In this document: positions 18,769 to 28,150 of the stretch, piece after piece
How the letters are laid out: each line of letters starts with the position of its first letter
Numbering within the stretch: the first letter of the stretch is position 1
Assembly: GCF_002591915.1 (NCBI RefSeq)
Contig: NZ_NIHB01000002.1
Coordinates: 504,133 to 568,132, forward strand
DNA: 64,000 bases
Direction: 5' to 3'
Origin: Marinicella litoralis
GTDB lineage: Bacteria; Pseudomonadota; Gammaproteobacteria; Xanthomonadales; Marinicellaceae
Made by a program: the position numbers and the translations under genes
The notes under the pieces: generated by a model
The model's input: only the letters and a program-made list of their open reading frames with translations
The model's database searches: none
Told to the model about the DNA's origin: nothing

Positions 18769-19847
18769 AACATTTAAGCAGAACCGTATCGATTGTGGTC
18801 ATTTGCGTCTTGATGGCAGCCTGTGCCTCTACACCCAAAATGGATCCACGAGTCACAGCATTGGAAAATCAACTCAGTGATTTGATGTCAAACAGTGAAT
18901 TGGCCAGTCGCGGTGGAGATGAATTAAAAAATGCCCAACGAGCCATGAACCAATTAAAAGCCAATTTTGATGACATGGATGACGAAGATTTAACTTACGC
19001 TGTCTATGCCACTGATCGTTTGATTGAATTGGCAAAATACACCGCACAAGCCCGATGGTTTGATGATCGACGTGAAATGTTGGTAGAAGAACAAAGCAAA
19101 TTGGTGTTAGAAGCCAGAACGTTGGAAGCTGACTTAGCCACGGCCAGAGCGATGAAAGCCAATGCCAGTGCCGAAGCCGCGCAAGAGCAGAAAGCCATGG
19201 CATTGAAAGAAGCCGAAGCTGCACGCATGATGCGTGATGAAGCCTTGATGGCTGCACAATTTGCTGAAGAGCAAAAACAATTGGCACTTGATGCACGTGC
19301 AGAAGCCGAGGCACTGAAAGCCCAAGCTGAAGCCGCTGCTACATCAGCGTTAAGTGAAGCTGAAAAAGCCAAGCTAATGGCCGCAGCCGAAGCTGCCAAA
19401 GCCGAAGCAGCGATTGCTGAAGCGGCGGCTGCCAAAGCCGCAATGCAGCAACTTGAAACAGAGTTGACTGAATTGAAAGCCAAGCAAACTGACCGAGGGT
19501 TGGTGATTACCTTGGGCGACGTATTGTTTGAATTTAATCAAGCTGATCTGGTTAACGGCGCAGCAAGAAACCTTGATCCATTGGTTAAAGCTTTGAACAA
19601 AGACATGGATCAAAAAGTAATCGTTGAGGGCCATACTGATAACATCGGTAGTCAAGCCTACAACCTGAGTTTGTCAGAAAAAAGAGCCAACTCAGTCAAA
19701 GCTTACTTGGTCAGTCAAGGCATAGACGGTAACAGAATTTCAACCCAGGGTCTGGGATTTGAATTTCCAGTGGCTAACAACCAAACCAACGAAGGGCGTC
19801 AGCAAAACAGACGCGTTGAGATTATATTGCCGCAAGACGAGCAGTAA
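18765..19847 (+). CDS. OmpA-family lipoprotein with DUF4398-like and long alanine-rich coiled-coil region
   Basis: 360 residues. Lipobox MAAC (Cys20). Residues 25-110 repeat the helical DUF4398 pattern of the upstream partner (ALENQLSDLM ... AVYATDRLIELAKYTAQARW). Residues 115-240 are a very Ala/Glu/Lys-rich coiled coil long enough to span part of the periplasm. Residues 245-357 form an OmpA-C domain (LGDVLFEFNQADL, VEGHTDNIGS, LSEKRANSV, NRRVEI) for peptidoglycan binding. The layout suggests an outer-membrane-anchored strut to the cell wall. Low-complexity Ala/Glu codons create a long false antisense frame. The gene closes the two-gene operon and is followed by a perfect terminator. Confidence 0.9.
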   Translation: MKHLSRTVSIVVICVLMAACASTPKMDPRVTALENQLSDLMSNSELASRGGDELKNAQRAMNQLKANFDDMDDEDLTYAVYATDRLIELAKYTAQARWFDDRREMLVEEQSKLVLEARTLEADLATARAMKANASAEAAQEQKAMALKEAEAARMMRDEALMAAQFAEEQKQLALDARAEAEALKAQAEAAATSALSEAEKAKLMAAAEAAKAEAAIAEAAAAKAAMQQLETELTELKAKQTDRGLVITLGDVLFEFNQADLVNGAARNLDPLVKALNKDMDQKVIVEGHTDNIGSQAYNLSLSEKRANSVKAYLVSQGIDGNRISTQGLGFEFPVANNQTNEGRQQNRRVEIILPQDEQ

Positions 19848-19866
19848 TTCCCTTTTGTAGGCAAAT

Positions 19867-19902
19867 AAAAAGCCGTTGTGGGTTTTCCCACAACGGCTTT
19901 TT
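19867..19902 (+). terminator. Strong Rho-independent terminator
   Basis: Perfect 16-bp stem (AAAAAGCCGTTGTGGG and its complement) with a TTTT loop and T-tail. It would also work on the other strand, but the minus-strand rimK gene ends 52 bp away at 19955. Confidence 0.92.
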
Positions 19903-19954
19903 AAATTTTGTCTTATTGAGTTAACCATCTAAACAACTCAAGTTACAAGCTATA

Positions 19955-20860
19955 TCAGCCTTTTCCCTTAGTTTTGGTGCGATGTGGTTTGGCCGTTTTT
20001 TCAATAAAATCAATGATCATACCAGCCACATCTTTACCCGTGGCTTTCTCAATGCCTTCCAACCCAGGAGAAGAATTGACTTCCATCACCACTGGACCAC
20101 GAGACGACCTTAAAATATCTACACCAGCCACATTGAGGCCCATTATTTGAGCTGCATTAACAGCGGTTTTTCTTTCAGCAGGTGACAACTTAACCAAAGT
20201 GGCTGAACCACCGCGATGTAAATTAGACCTGAACTCTCCCTCTGCCCCTTGACGTTTCATGGCTGCAACCACTTTTCCACCGACCACAAAACACCGAATA
20301 TCAGCACCACCGGCTTCTTTGATAAATTCTTGCACCATGATATTGGCGTTTAAGCCCAAAAAGGCCTCAATCACCGATTCTGCTGCTTTTTTGGTTTCAG
20401 CCAATACCACACCAATCCCTTGTGTTCCCTCTAACAATTTGATGACCAAAGGAGCGCCGCCCACCATTTTGATTAAATCTTGAATATCATCTGGTGAATT
20501 GGCAAACCCAGTGATTGGCATTCCAATGCCTTTGCGAGACAATAATTGTAAAGAACGCAATTTATCTCGTGAACGCGAAATCGCCACACTTTCATTCACT
20601 GGATAAACCCCAATCATTTCTAACTGCCTTAAAACAGCGGTTCCATAGAAGGTAACGGAAGCCCCAATTCGGGGGATAACGGCATCATAAACCGGTAAAT
20701 CTTCACCCCGATAATGCAAAGTGGGGCTGCTCGATGAAATGTTCATATAACAGCGCAAATGATCGAGCACCCTGACTTCATGCCCCCTGCTTTGAGCGGC
20801 TTCAACCAATCGCTTGGTTGAGTACAGTCTAGAGTTTCTTGACAATATGGCTATTTTCAT
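19955..20860 (-). CDS. rimK: RimK-type alpha-L-glutamate ligase
   Basis: 301 residues of the ATP-grasp fold. It starts [18 protein letters not shown] as in E. coli RimK. The ATP-grasp parts include [52 protein letters not shown] and the metal/ATP site [14 protein letters not shown]. RimK adds glutamates to the C-terminus of ribosomal protein S6 and can make poly-glutamate. It overlaps the upstream RimB-like gene by 4 bp, so they form one unit. The C-terminus is a short basic tail ([11 protein letters not shown]). Confidence 0.95.
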   Translation of the reverse strand: MKIAILSRNSRLYSTKRLVEAAQSRGHEVRVLDHLRCYMNISSSSPTLHYRGEDLPVYDAVIPRIGASVTFYGTAVLRQLEMIGVYPVNESVAISRSRDKLRSLQLLSRKGIGMPITGFANSPDDIQDLIKMVGGAPLVIKLLEGTQGIGVVLAETKKAAESVIEAFLGLNANIMVQEFIKEAGGADIRCFVVGGKVVAAMKRQGAEGEFRSNLHRGGSATLVKLSPAERKTAVNAAQIMGLNVAGVDILRSSRGPVVMEVNSSPGLEGIEKATGKDVAGMIIDFIEKTAKPHRTKTKGKG

Positions 20861-21309
20861 GATTTTTTATTTCCTTTGGTTTTTGTTGTAAGGTGTGATT
20901 TCTGAGGTACCACAACCATGTCGTGCATGGCTTGACGACCCAGTAACATCCTGAATTTCATTTTACGTCTACAGACCAATGTCAATTCAATATGACGTTT
21001 GATACCACCAATCACCAAAGGCGTTTCAATCACAATGCGTTCTGATTTATGTCCGTTGGAACTGGTAATGGTTCTTTGGTCTTTAACTGGCATTTCACAA
21101 TCAATGGTCGTGTCATCGTCATCTTGATGTGGTGCCAAGGTAAATTTAACCCATTGTTTACGGCCTTTGAGAAATAATTTATTGCTCAAAGTGTGAATGG
21201 CGCTGGTTTTAGCGCCCGTATCTATCTTAACATGGATTCGTTCCACGCCAAGTTCTGGTAAAGCGGCATATTCTTTCCAGCCAACCTTCATTGTATTTTT
21301 ATCTGTCAT
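20857..21309 (-). CDS. RimB-like retropepsin-type protease (Zn_protease family, pfam05618-like)
   Basis: 150 residues. The sequence [14 protein letters not shown] (about 25-38) has the Asp-Thr-Gly active-site triad of retropepsin-like aspartic proteases; [14 protein letters not shown] near the end is the conserved closing strand. The family is annotated as ATP-dependent zinc protease, although the motif is aspartic-type. In Pseudomonas a protein of this family (RimB) is co-transcribed with RimK and modulates its glutamylation activity; no rimA-like gene is seen here. Stop and start overlap with rimK by 4 bp. Confidence 0.85.
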   Translation of the reverse strand: MTDKNTMKVGWKEYAALPELGVERIHVKIDTGAKTSAIHTLSNKLFLKGRKQWVKFTLAPHQDDDDTTIDCEMPVKDQRTITSSNGHKSERIVIETPLVIGGIKRHIELTLVCRRKMKFRMLLGRQAMHDMVVVPQKSHLTTKTKGNKKS

Positions 21310-21310
21310 A

Positions 21311-22147
21311 TCAATCTAAATTTGTTGAGATACATATTTTTTCCCATATTTCAGCCGGAACTGAGCTTGGAACCTGATGTGCGCCTACAAAAACATCCAG
21401 CCAATAGTTTTTATTTTCAACCCAACCAGCTTGTAAAAAGGCCATCCTGTCATCTTCCGCATATGACAACAACTGATCGCTGTTACCTACAGAGACAAAC
21501 ACTGGTATCGTTCTGTCCGCATTGGCGGGTACATGCCCTTGTCCCGCAGCAAAACCAGCCAATACACCCGCACTGACTGCATAAGCGGCATATCTGTTGG
21601 CATCATCCAGAGCAGTGTCGTGCATCACATGACCTCCGGCTGAAAACCCCCACAAATATATTCTTGTGGTTTCAATGCGATAACTGGCTTCCATGTCTTG
21701 CATGATGGCTGTCAACAGAATTTTATCGTTCGGCAATGACCAACTGCCATTAGGGCTGGTGCCAACTTGCGAAACAATGATAAAGCCATTGGATTCAGCT
21801 GCGCCATCCCACAGGCTTCTCACTGCCTGTGCTTGGTTGTCTGCATTGCCCGCACCAGCGGCTCCATGCCAAAGATACATCACTGGCATCGCAACATTCG
21901 GATCATAACTGCTTGGTATGTAAATATAATACACATAGCCGCCAAAAACCATTCTTTGTGTATTTCCTGGAAAAACACCGCCTGAACCGTTTGATGGTAA
22001 TGAAGCATTTTCAAGACCATCTATAAATATCATGTCAGTACATTGGTTCAAACTGGGCACGCTGGCCGTTGCCAACGCTTGTGTGCTTAAAACAAACAAT
22101 AACCAAGCATAATAGTTATTCAGTCTCAATTTCCACCCGGTCCACAT
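21311..22147 (-). CDS. Secreted alpha/beta-hydrolase (PHB-depolymerase/feruloyl-esterase-like)
   Basis: 278 residues from ATG 22147; the longer open frame to 22246 lies inside parC. The start gives a good signal peptide (basic MWTGWKLRL, hydrophobic AWLLFVL, cleavage near ALATA), and the gene overlaps the end of parC by 32 bp. Visible are the oxyanion region LWHGAAGAG, nucleophile GFSAGGHVM (GxSxG), Asp in GNSDQLL, and His in GAHQVPS. These indicate an active serine esterase or depolymerase. Cys and the segment [12 protein letters not shown] follow the signal peptide. Substrate unknown; poly-hydroxyalkanoate or esterified polysaccharide are possibilities. Confidence 0.82.
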   Translation of the reverse strand: MWTGWKLRLNNYYAWLLFVLSTQALATASVPSLNQCTDMIFIDGLENASLPSNGSGGVFPGNTQRMVFGGYVYYIYIPSSYDPNVAMPVMYLWHGAAGAGNADNQAQAVRSLWDGAAESNGFIIVSQVGTSPNGSWSLPNDKILLTAIMQDMEASYRIETTRIYLWGFSAGGHVMHDTALDDANRYAAYAVSAGVLAGFAAGQGHVPANADRTIPVFVSVGNSDQLLSYAEDDRMAFLQAGWVENKNYWLDVFVGAHQVPSSVPAEIWEKICISTNLD

Positions 22148-24344
22148 TTCTGAAACCTTGCGGCAGCACCGCACCACGTTTGGCTCGATGACCAATGTAA
22201 TTAACCAAGTCTTTCCACTTGAACCTGATGTATCTGGCCCCGGCATGAATCAAAAACGAGTCCTCAGGCGTAATCGCTAAAGTGGCGGCCAACTTCTCTT
22301 CGCCCGCTTTCAATCGTTTGGCTGGAATATTAATCAATTTATTGCCTTTGCCTTTGACCAATTCAGGTAACTCTTCTAATGGGAACACCAACATATAACC
22401 CGCAGTGGTAACACAAACCACATGCGCATCTGGCAGCTTTTCAATCCATGTCGGCTTCATGGCCTTGAAACCTTTGGGCACACTCAAAACATGTTTGCCA
22501 GCTTTCATCTTGCTGTACAAATTTTCCATTACCCCATGATAACCATAACCCGCATCAGAACACATCAACAACCGCGCATTGGGCAATTGACAGGTGACTG
22601 AAATAGGTAAAAAATTGTTTTTGAAAACAAATTTTGTACTCAATGGTTCACCCTGCCCTCGGGCTGATGGCATGGTGTGTGTCGGTAAGCTGAAAGCCCG
22701 TCCATCTGGCGATAAAAAGACTGAAGTCAAATTACTGCGGCCATGGGTGTGATCCAAGTATTCATCACCGGCTTTGTAATTCAACGCCGTGGGATCAATC
22801 TCGTGGCCTTTGGCCGCCCTGACCCAACCTGAGGTTGATAACACAATGGTGCTGGGCTCGCTGGGGACCAATTTGGTTTCATCAAAAACTTGAGCCGCTT
22901 CACGTTCTGCAATTTGGGTTTTGCGTTCATCCCCATACAGTGCCATGTCGTCTTTCAGTTCATTGCGGATCAAAGTTTTCATCCGTGCTCTGGACATCAA
23001 GATGCCTTCAATCTCATCTTTTTCAGCTTGTAATTCAAGTTGCTCGGTGCGGATTTTCATCTCTTCCAAGCGGGCTAAATTACGCAAACGAGTGTCTAGA
23101 ATCGCATCGGCTTGAATTTCAGACAGCTTAAATGCCTTGATCAATTCTTTTTTCGGTTCATCTTCATACCTGATGATACGGATCACTTCATCCAGGTCCA
23201 AATATGCAATCAACAAGCCTTCTAAAATATGTAATCGAGCGTCAACCTTATCCAACCTGTACTGTAACCTTCGACGCACAGTTTCTGTTCGGAACGTCAG
23301 CCAATCTTTAAGAATCATCTTCAAATTCTTAACCTGTGGTCGGCGATCCAAGCCGATCACATTGAAATTGGCCTTATAAGTTTTTTCCATGTCTGTGGTC
23401 GAAAACAAATGCAGCATCAAAGCATCAAAATCAACTCGATTGGAACGGGCCGTGATGACCAAACGCACTGGGTTTTCATGATCTGATTCGTCCCTCAGGT
23501 CACTGACCATGGGTAATTTTTTTGCCCTCATTTGGCTGGCAATTTGTTCTAAAATTTTACTGCCTGAAGCTTGATGAGGTAAAGCAGTCACAATCACATC
23601 GATGCCATCTCGCTCATACACAGCTCGCATGCGTATGCCACCATGGCCCGTTTCATACATCTTCAGGATATCGGCTCTGGGTGTAATGATTTCTGCTTTG
23701 GTGGGATAATCAGGCGCCTGAATAAATTCACACAGGTCCGATATTTCTGCATTGGGATTATCCAACAAATGTAATGTGGCTTGAGCCACCTCAGTCAAGT
23801 TGTGTGGCGGCACATCCGTGGCCATTCCCACAGCAATACCCGAGGCGCCATTGAGCAACACATTAGGTAGGCGTGCGGGTAACCACAAAGGTTCATCCAT
23901 GGTGCCATCAAAGTTTGGCCCCCAATCCACTGTACCATGTGGCAACTCAGACAACAGGGTTTTGGCATATGGGGTCAGTCTTGATTCGGTGTAACGCATG
24001 GCTGCAAATGATTTAGGGTCATCGGGCGAGCCAAAATTACCTTGGCCATCCACCAAAGGATAGCGGTAGGAAAAAGACTGCGCCATCAACACCATGGCCT
24101 CATAACAAGCAGAATCACCATGTGGATGAAACTTACCTATCACGTCACCTATGGTTCGTGCTGATTTTTTGTGCTTGGACTGGTTTGACAGACCCAATTC
24201 ACTCATCGCGTAAACAATACGACGTTGAACCGGTTTCAGTCCATCACCAACAAATGGCAAGGCCCGATCCAATACCACATACATGGAATAATCTAAATAA
24301 GAGCGCTCGGCGTATTCGCCCATTGATATGGTTTCAAAATCCAT
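22116..24344 (-). CDS. parC: DNA topoisomerase IV subunit A (ParC)
   Basis: 742 residues, the usual ParC length. The quinolone-determining region reads [15 protein letters not shown] with Ser78 and Glu82 (E. coli Ser80/Glu84), a wild-type, susceptible-type sequence. The catalytic tyrosine is Tyr118 in [10 protein letters not shown]. The C-terminal pinwheel part lacks the GyrA-box (QRRGGKG), which separates it from GyrA. ParC with ParE decatenates daughter chromosomes. parE is not adjacent. Stand-alone minus-strand gene whose 3' end overlaps the esterase start. Confidence 0.96.
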   Translation of the reverse strand: MDFETISMGEYAERSYLDYSMYVVLDRALPFVGDGLKPVQRRIVYAMSELGLSNQSKHKKSARTIGDVIGKFHPHGDSACYEAMVLMAQSFSYRYPLVDGQGNFGSPDDPKSFAAMRYTESRLTPYAKTLLSELPHGTVDWGPNFDGTMDEPLWLPARLPNVLLNGASGIAVGMATDVPPHNLTEVAQATLHLLDNPNAEISDLCEFIQAPDYPTKAEIITPRADILKMYETGHGGIRMRAVYERDGIDVIVTALPHQASGSKILEQIASQMRAKKLPMVSDLRDESDHENPVRLVITARSNRVDFDALMLHLFSTTDMEKTYKANFNVIGLDRRPQVKNLKMILKDWLTFRTETVRRRLQYRLDKVDARLHILEGLLIAYLDLDEVIRIIRYEDEPKKELIKAFKLSEIQADAILDTRLRNLARLEEMKIRTEQLELQAEKDEIEGILMSRARMKTLIRNELKDDMALYGDERKTQIAEREAAQVFDETKLVPSEPSTIVLSTSGWVRAAKGHEIDPTALNYKAGDEYLDHTHGRSNLTSVFLSPDGRAFSLPTHTMPSARGQGEPLSTKFVFKNNFLPISVTCQLPNARLLMCSDAGYGYHGVMENLYSKMKAGKHVLSVPKGFKAMKPTWIEKLPDAHVVCVTTAGYMLVFPLEELPELVKGKGNKLINIPAKRLKAGEEKLAATLAITPEDSFLIHAGARYIRFKWKDLVNYIGHRAKRGAVLPQGFRNVDRVEIETE

Positions 24345-24491
24345 TGAACAGTGTTATTTTAAAAAACTAAATTTTACCACTTACTCATTCTCCCTGCGGC
24401 AAAATATGTGGCTTGATAAAAATATATTCATCGAAAAAAATGTTAACATTTCAATCTTCCTCACAATCACACTGAATTAACCCAACAAAGC

Positions 24492-25877
24492 ATGTTATTT
24501 ACTTCACCCACATTTATATTTGCTTTTTTGCCTTTGGTGTTGATTTTTTACCATTTATCACCGAAAAAACTCAAAAACAATTGCTTGTTGATTTTCAGTT
24601 TGCTGTTTTATGCCTGGGGAGAAGTCACTTATGTGTTGTTGATGATCGCATCTATAGTGGTCAACGCCCTCATCGGTCGCCTGATTCATCAACCCCATGA
24701 CCGCAACAAAGCCATCTTAACACTGGGCATTGTGTTGAACTTATTGCCCCTGGTGTTTTTTAAATATTATGTTTTCTTATTGAACCAAATGGGTTGGCAA
24801 ACCGAAAGCAATATCCACCTGCCCTTGGGTATTTCATTTTTCACCTTTCAAGCCATATCTTACTTGGTTGATGTGTATCGAAAAGAAACTGACTGTGAAC
24901 GAAGCCTGATAAATTTGGGATTATATATCGCTTTGTTTCCACAACTGATAGCCGGTCCTATTGTTCGCTTCAAAACCATCCACCGACAAATCACTGAACG
25001 CATTCATTCCAGCACCTTATTTGTATCAGGGATTGAACGGTTCGTTTTTGGGCTTTCCAAAAAGCTGTTAATTGCCAATCCACTGGGCTATGTAGCTGAT
25101 CAATTGTTCGACTTACCTGCTGATCAATTGAGTGGATCGCTGGCTTGGCTGGGCATCATCAGTTACAGCTTACAAATTTATTTTGATTTTTCAGCTTATT
25201 CAGACATGGCCATCGGTTTGGGCCGTATGTTTGGCTTCAAGATTTTAGAGAATTTCAACTATCCATACATTTCCCAAAGCATTCAAGAGTTTTGGCGTCG
25301 CTGGCACATTTCAATGTCACAATGGTTTCGCGATTACCTGTACATTCCATTGGGCGGAAATCGCAAAAGCCCGGGCAGGATTTACTTTAATTTAATTGTG
25401 GTATTTACCTTGTGTGGTCTGTGGCACGGAGCCAGTTGGAGTTTTGTGGTTTGGGGCCTATATCACGGTTTGTTCTTGGTCATTGAACGCCTGGGTTTGG
25501 CACAATGGCTGCAGCAAACATTCAAACCCCTGCGACACCTATATGTGCTTTTGGTGGTGACTTTTGGCTGGGTGTTTTTTCGGGCAGAAAACCTCACCGA
25601 CGCATTAGCGTTCCAAGCAAAAATGCTGACCTTTTCGACCCCAGACACAGTCATCAATGGATACCCATACTTCATCAGCCCTCAATATATATTGGCCTTG
25701 ATCTTCGCCATCATCCTCAGCACTTCGGTGGCCAAAAAATTCAGTTTGGCTGATTTAGCACCAATGACCGTCAAACAACAAATACCCAGACAATTATGGG
25801 TGTTGTTATTGATGTTGCTGAATTTCACGGTCATTTCAGCCTCAACTTACAACCCTTTCATTTATTTCAGGTTTTGA
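24492..25877 (+). CDS. MBOAT-family O-acyltransferase (AlgI-like)
   Basis: 461 residues with about ten hydrophobic segments. It begins MLFTSPTFIFAFLPLVLIFY and has LFYAWGE, the LPLGISFFTFQ motif and the MBOAT catalytic histidine region LCGLWHGASWSFVVWG. Enzymes of this family pass acetyl (or another acyl) group across the inner membrane to a periplasmic transferase. Alginate AlgI is the prototype; other members act on cell-wall or lipid-linked glycans. It is followed immediately by an AlgX/AlgJ-like gene, the expected periplasmic partner. No glycan polymerisation genes are nearby, so the acceptor is unknown. Confidence 0.93.
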   Translation: MLFTSPTFIFAFLPLVLIFYHLSPKKLKNNCLLIFSLLFYAWGEVTYVLLMIASIVVNALIGRLIHQPHDRNKAILTLGIVLNLLPLVFFKYYVFLLNQMGWQTESNIHLPLGISFFTFQAISYLVDVYRKETDCERSLINLGLYIALFPQLIAGPIVRFKTIHRQITERIHSSTLFVSGIERFVFGLSKKLLIANPLGYVADQLFDLPADQLSGSLAWLGIISYSLQIYFDFSAYSDMAIGLGRMFGFKILENFNYPYISQSIQEFWRRWHISMSQWFRDYLYIPLGGNRKSPGRIYFNLIVVFTLCGLWHGASWSFVVWGLYHGLFLVIERLGLAQWLQQTFKPLRHLYVLLVVTFGWVFFRAENLTDALAFQAKMLTFSTPDTVINGYPYFISPQYILALIFAIILSTSVAKKFSLADLAPMTVKQQIPRQLWVLLLMLLNFTVISASTYNPFIYFRF

Positions 25878-25881
25878 TGTG

Positions 25882-26991
25882 ATGAATAAATCAACTGCCA
25901 ACCTTACTTTCATCGGACTTTTTTTGTTGTGCTTGCTGTTGCCTGGCTTGGTGGCGCTTTACCACAGCCAAGGCCTGGCTTCAAACCAAGAAAAAAGATC
26001 ATTGGCGGCTGCTCCTGATTTCCCAGCCACTTACCCAGCTCTGCAAGCATGGCCTGGTCAGGTTGACGCTTATTACCAAGATAATTTCGGTTTGCGCTCA
26101 ACCTTATTGGCAGGGTATTACAAGCTCAAGTTGTGGCTTAAAGATGCCACCGGGACCGATGTGATTTATGGTTCAAAAGAGGGTTGGCTGTTTTACAACA
26201 ACCCAGTTGAAGACCCCATCGGCGATTTCCGTAACATCAATCAATTCACGGTACAAAACCTGAATGAATTTATCAGTGTTTTAAAAACCAAACAACAATG
26301 GCTGGCACAACAAGGCATTGAATATTTATTCGTCATCACGCCTTCTAAACATTATATTTATCCAGAATATTTGCCCAGTCATCTCAAACCATTGCAACAA
26401 AAGAACATCAAGCAACAATTGGCTGAAGCTTTAATGAACCACCCAGAGATTCATTTTTTAGACTTAACCGACACCCTGCTAGAACACAAGAAAAAGCAAT
26501 TGCTGTATTTCAAAGCAGACACCCATTGGAATTACTATGCAGCGGAAATTGCGCAACGGAAAATCATTCAAACGGTGAACCACATATTGGACCTCAACAC
26601 ACCCATTCGTCACTGGAGTGACGATGAATTTAAATTTCAATTTGACCACGAAGGCGACTTGGCTTTTTTGCTTCATGCAGGCCCACACTTTGCTGAACCA
26701 TTGTTCAAACCAGAGTTTTCAACTTGTGCTCACATAGGATTCGATCAACTGTTAAAACCTCGCAGCCAATATTCAACTGTTTGTGATGCCAATGTTGTCA
26801 ATGTTTTGATTTTCCATGATTCTTTTTTCAATTTACTGCAACCTTTTATATCTACGCATTTCAGTGAGGTCAGTTACCTCAAACAAAAATTTAACTTTAA
26901 ATCAGCAACCCAGGCAATCAGCAACAACAAACCTGGCATCGTGATTGAACAATACATCGATCGAAAACTGCCTCAAATTGACCCGCCCTGA
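25882..26991 (+). CDS. AlgX/AlgJ-like SGNH-type O-acetyltransferase
   Basis: About 369 residues from ATG 25882 (a GTG one codon earlier overlaps the MBOAT stop). An N-terminal signal anchor (LTFIGLFLLCLLLPGLVAL) places it in the periplasm. The SGNH-type active site is visible as DTHWNYYA (Asp-x-His) and IFHDSFF (Ser), matching the DxH and GDS-type motifs of AlgX/AlgJ. KEGWLFYNN and FVITPSKHYIYPEYLP are also family-typical. Spacing to the MBOAT gene is about 4 bp, so it is translationally coupled and should receive the acyl group from it. The GDS glycine is replaced by His. Confidence 0.85.
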   Translation: MNKSTANLTFIGLFLLCLLLPGLVALYHSQGLASNQEKRSLAAAPDFPATYPALQAWPGQVDAYYQDNFGLRSTLLAGYYKLKLWLKDATGTDVIYGSKEGWLFYNNPVEDPIGDFRNINQFTVQNLNEFISVLKTKQQWLAQQGIEYLFVITPSKHYIYPEYLPSHLKPLQQKNIKQQLAEALMNHPEIHFLDLTDTLLEHKKKQLLYFKADTHWNYYAAEIAQRKIIQTVNHILDLNTPIRHWSDDEFKFQFDHEGDLAFLLHAGPHFAEPLFKPEFSTCAHIGFDQLLKPRSQYSTVCDANVVNVLIFHDSFFNLLQPFISTHFSEVSYLKQKFNFKSATQAISNNKPGIVIEQYIDRKLPQIDPP

Positions 26992-27058
26992 GCGCTGCCA
27001 ATTGAATTTACGAAGGATATCGTTTAATATATTTTGATTGCTTTATCTGGAGAATTAG

Positions 27059-28150
27059 ATGATTAAAACATGCTTATTACTGGCCATCATGTTTTCGCAC
27101 ACCTGCCTGGCTGTGATTTATGATGATTATGAAATCAATCGAGAATTGAACAAAGCAGAATTACAACAGACTACGCAACAATTTTTGACTGAGTACTTTA
27201 CGGCCAAAAATCCACAGCAAACAATTGAACAACTCATTCAGGCTGATATGTCTCCGATTGAACGTGAATACATGCTCTATAGTTTGCTGACAGCCATTTC
27301 ACAACACCCGCCCCAAAATTTTCACCAATATGTGGTGGATTTGATGAAAACATTTCCCCCACAGGCCAGCAAACTGCATGAAGAAGGAAACTTATCGGTA
27401 CCCATATTTAACCTATCGAGCAAAGCATACGGCATTGAAAATATCTGGATGGCCTATCGCACTGAACAGCAATTCAATCAACAGTTTGAAAAAGACCGGG
27501 TCGCTGCAGTTGATGCCATCAAATCAGTCATTGCTGGTGGCAGTAGACCCCAATGGCTGGGCATCAAAAACAGTTTGGCTGCACTTAGCAACCAGCAGCA
27601 AAATCAATTGGCCGATTATTTATACCAAAACGTCAACGTCAATTCAGGTTTAGATCGCCTGATCAGTCATGTGGGCTTACTCACCGGAAACTTGCCCTTG
27701 ATTGAAAAAGCCCTGTCTTCTGAACAACAAAACATTCGGGAGTACACTTTAAGAAAAACCATTAACCACCTCCCCAGACAACAAGCCAAAGACTTGTTAT
27801 TACAGTCTGCAAGATATTCTGCTGATCAAAAATTCAGTACCTCATTGCTCAGTCATTTCAGCGATGATGAAGCTGTACAAGCATTGTTAATCAAACAATT
27901 AAGTGATGAAAACCTGGCTGAAAATGCGGCATTTGTGCTCAGTCAATCCACCAATCAGCAGTTACCCTATGTTCTGATGAATCATTTTTTACAAAGCAAA
28001 CAACCACAAGTTAAAAACCATATTTTATTGGCTTTGAAGTTGAATGGTGGGGAGGAAGCCAAGTTGATCTTGAAAGATTTAACACCCCATATAGAGCCCA
28101 GTTCAAAAGGTGGCAAGTGGCTGAAATCATTCAAAGGAGAGCAGCCATGA
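27059..28150 (+). CDS. Secreted HEAT-like repeat protein
   Basis: 363 residues with a signal peptide (CLLLAIMFSHTCLA) and a wholly helical body rich in Gln and Leu. Two- to three-helix units such as FVLSQSTNQQLPYVLMNHFLQS and KNHILLALKLNGGEEAKLIL look like HEAT-type repeats. No catalytic motif is evident. It overlaps the downstream M14 carboxypeptidase by 4 bp (ATGA), suggesting a joint periplasmic or extracellular job such as a chaperone or inhibitor of that enzyme; this is inference. Confidence 0.75.
   Translation: MIKTCLLLAIMFSHTCLAVIYDDYEINRELNKAELQQTTQQFLTEYFTAKNPQQTIEQLIQADMSPIEREYMLYSLLTAISQHPPQNFHQYVVDLMKTFPPQASKLHEEGNLSVPIFNLSSKAYGIENIWMAYRTEQQFNQQFEKDRVAAVDAIKSVIAGGSRPQWLGIKNSLAALSNQQQNQLADYLYQNVNVNSGLDRLISHVGLLTGNLPLIEKALSSEQQNIREYTLRKTINHLPRQQAKDLLLQSARYSADQKFSTSLLSHFSDDEAVQALLIKQLSDENLAENAAFVLSQSTNQQLPYVLMNHFLQSKQPQVKNHILLALKLNGGEEAKLILKDLTPHIEPSSKGGKWLKSFKGEQP

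Noticed and set aside
19004-19483. 159-residue antisense open frame over the OmpA-type lipoprotein
   Set aside because: It is a by-product of the Ala/Glu-rich coiled-coil codons; residues are Ala/Ser repeats.
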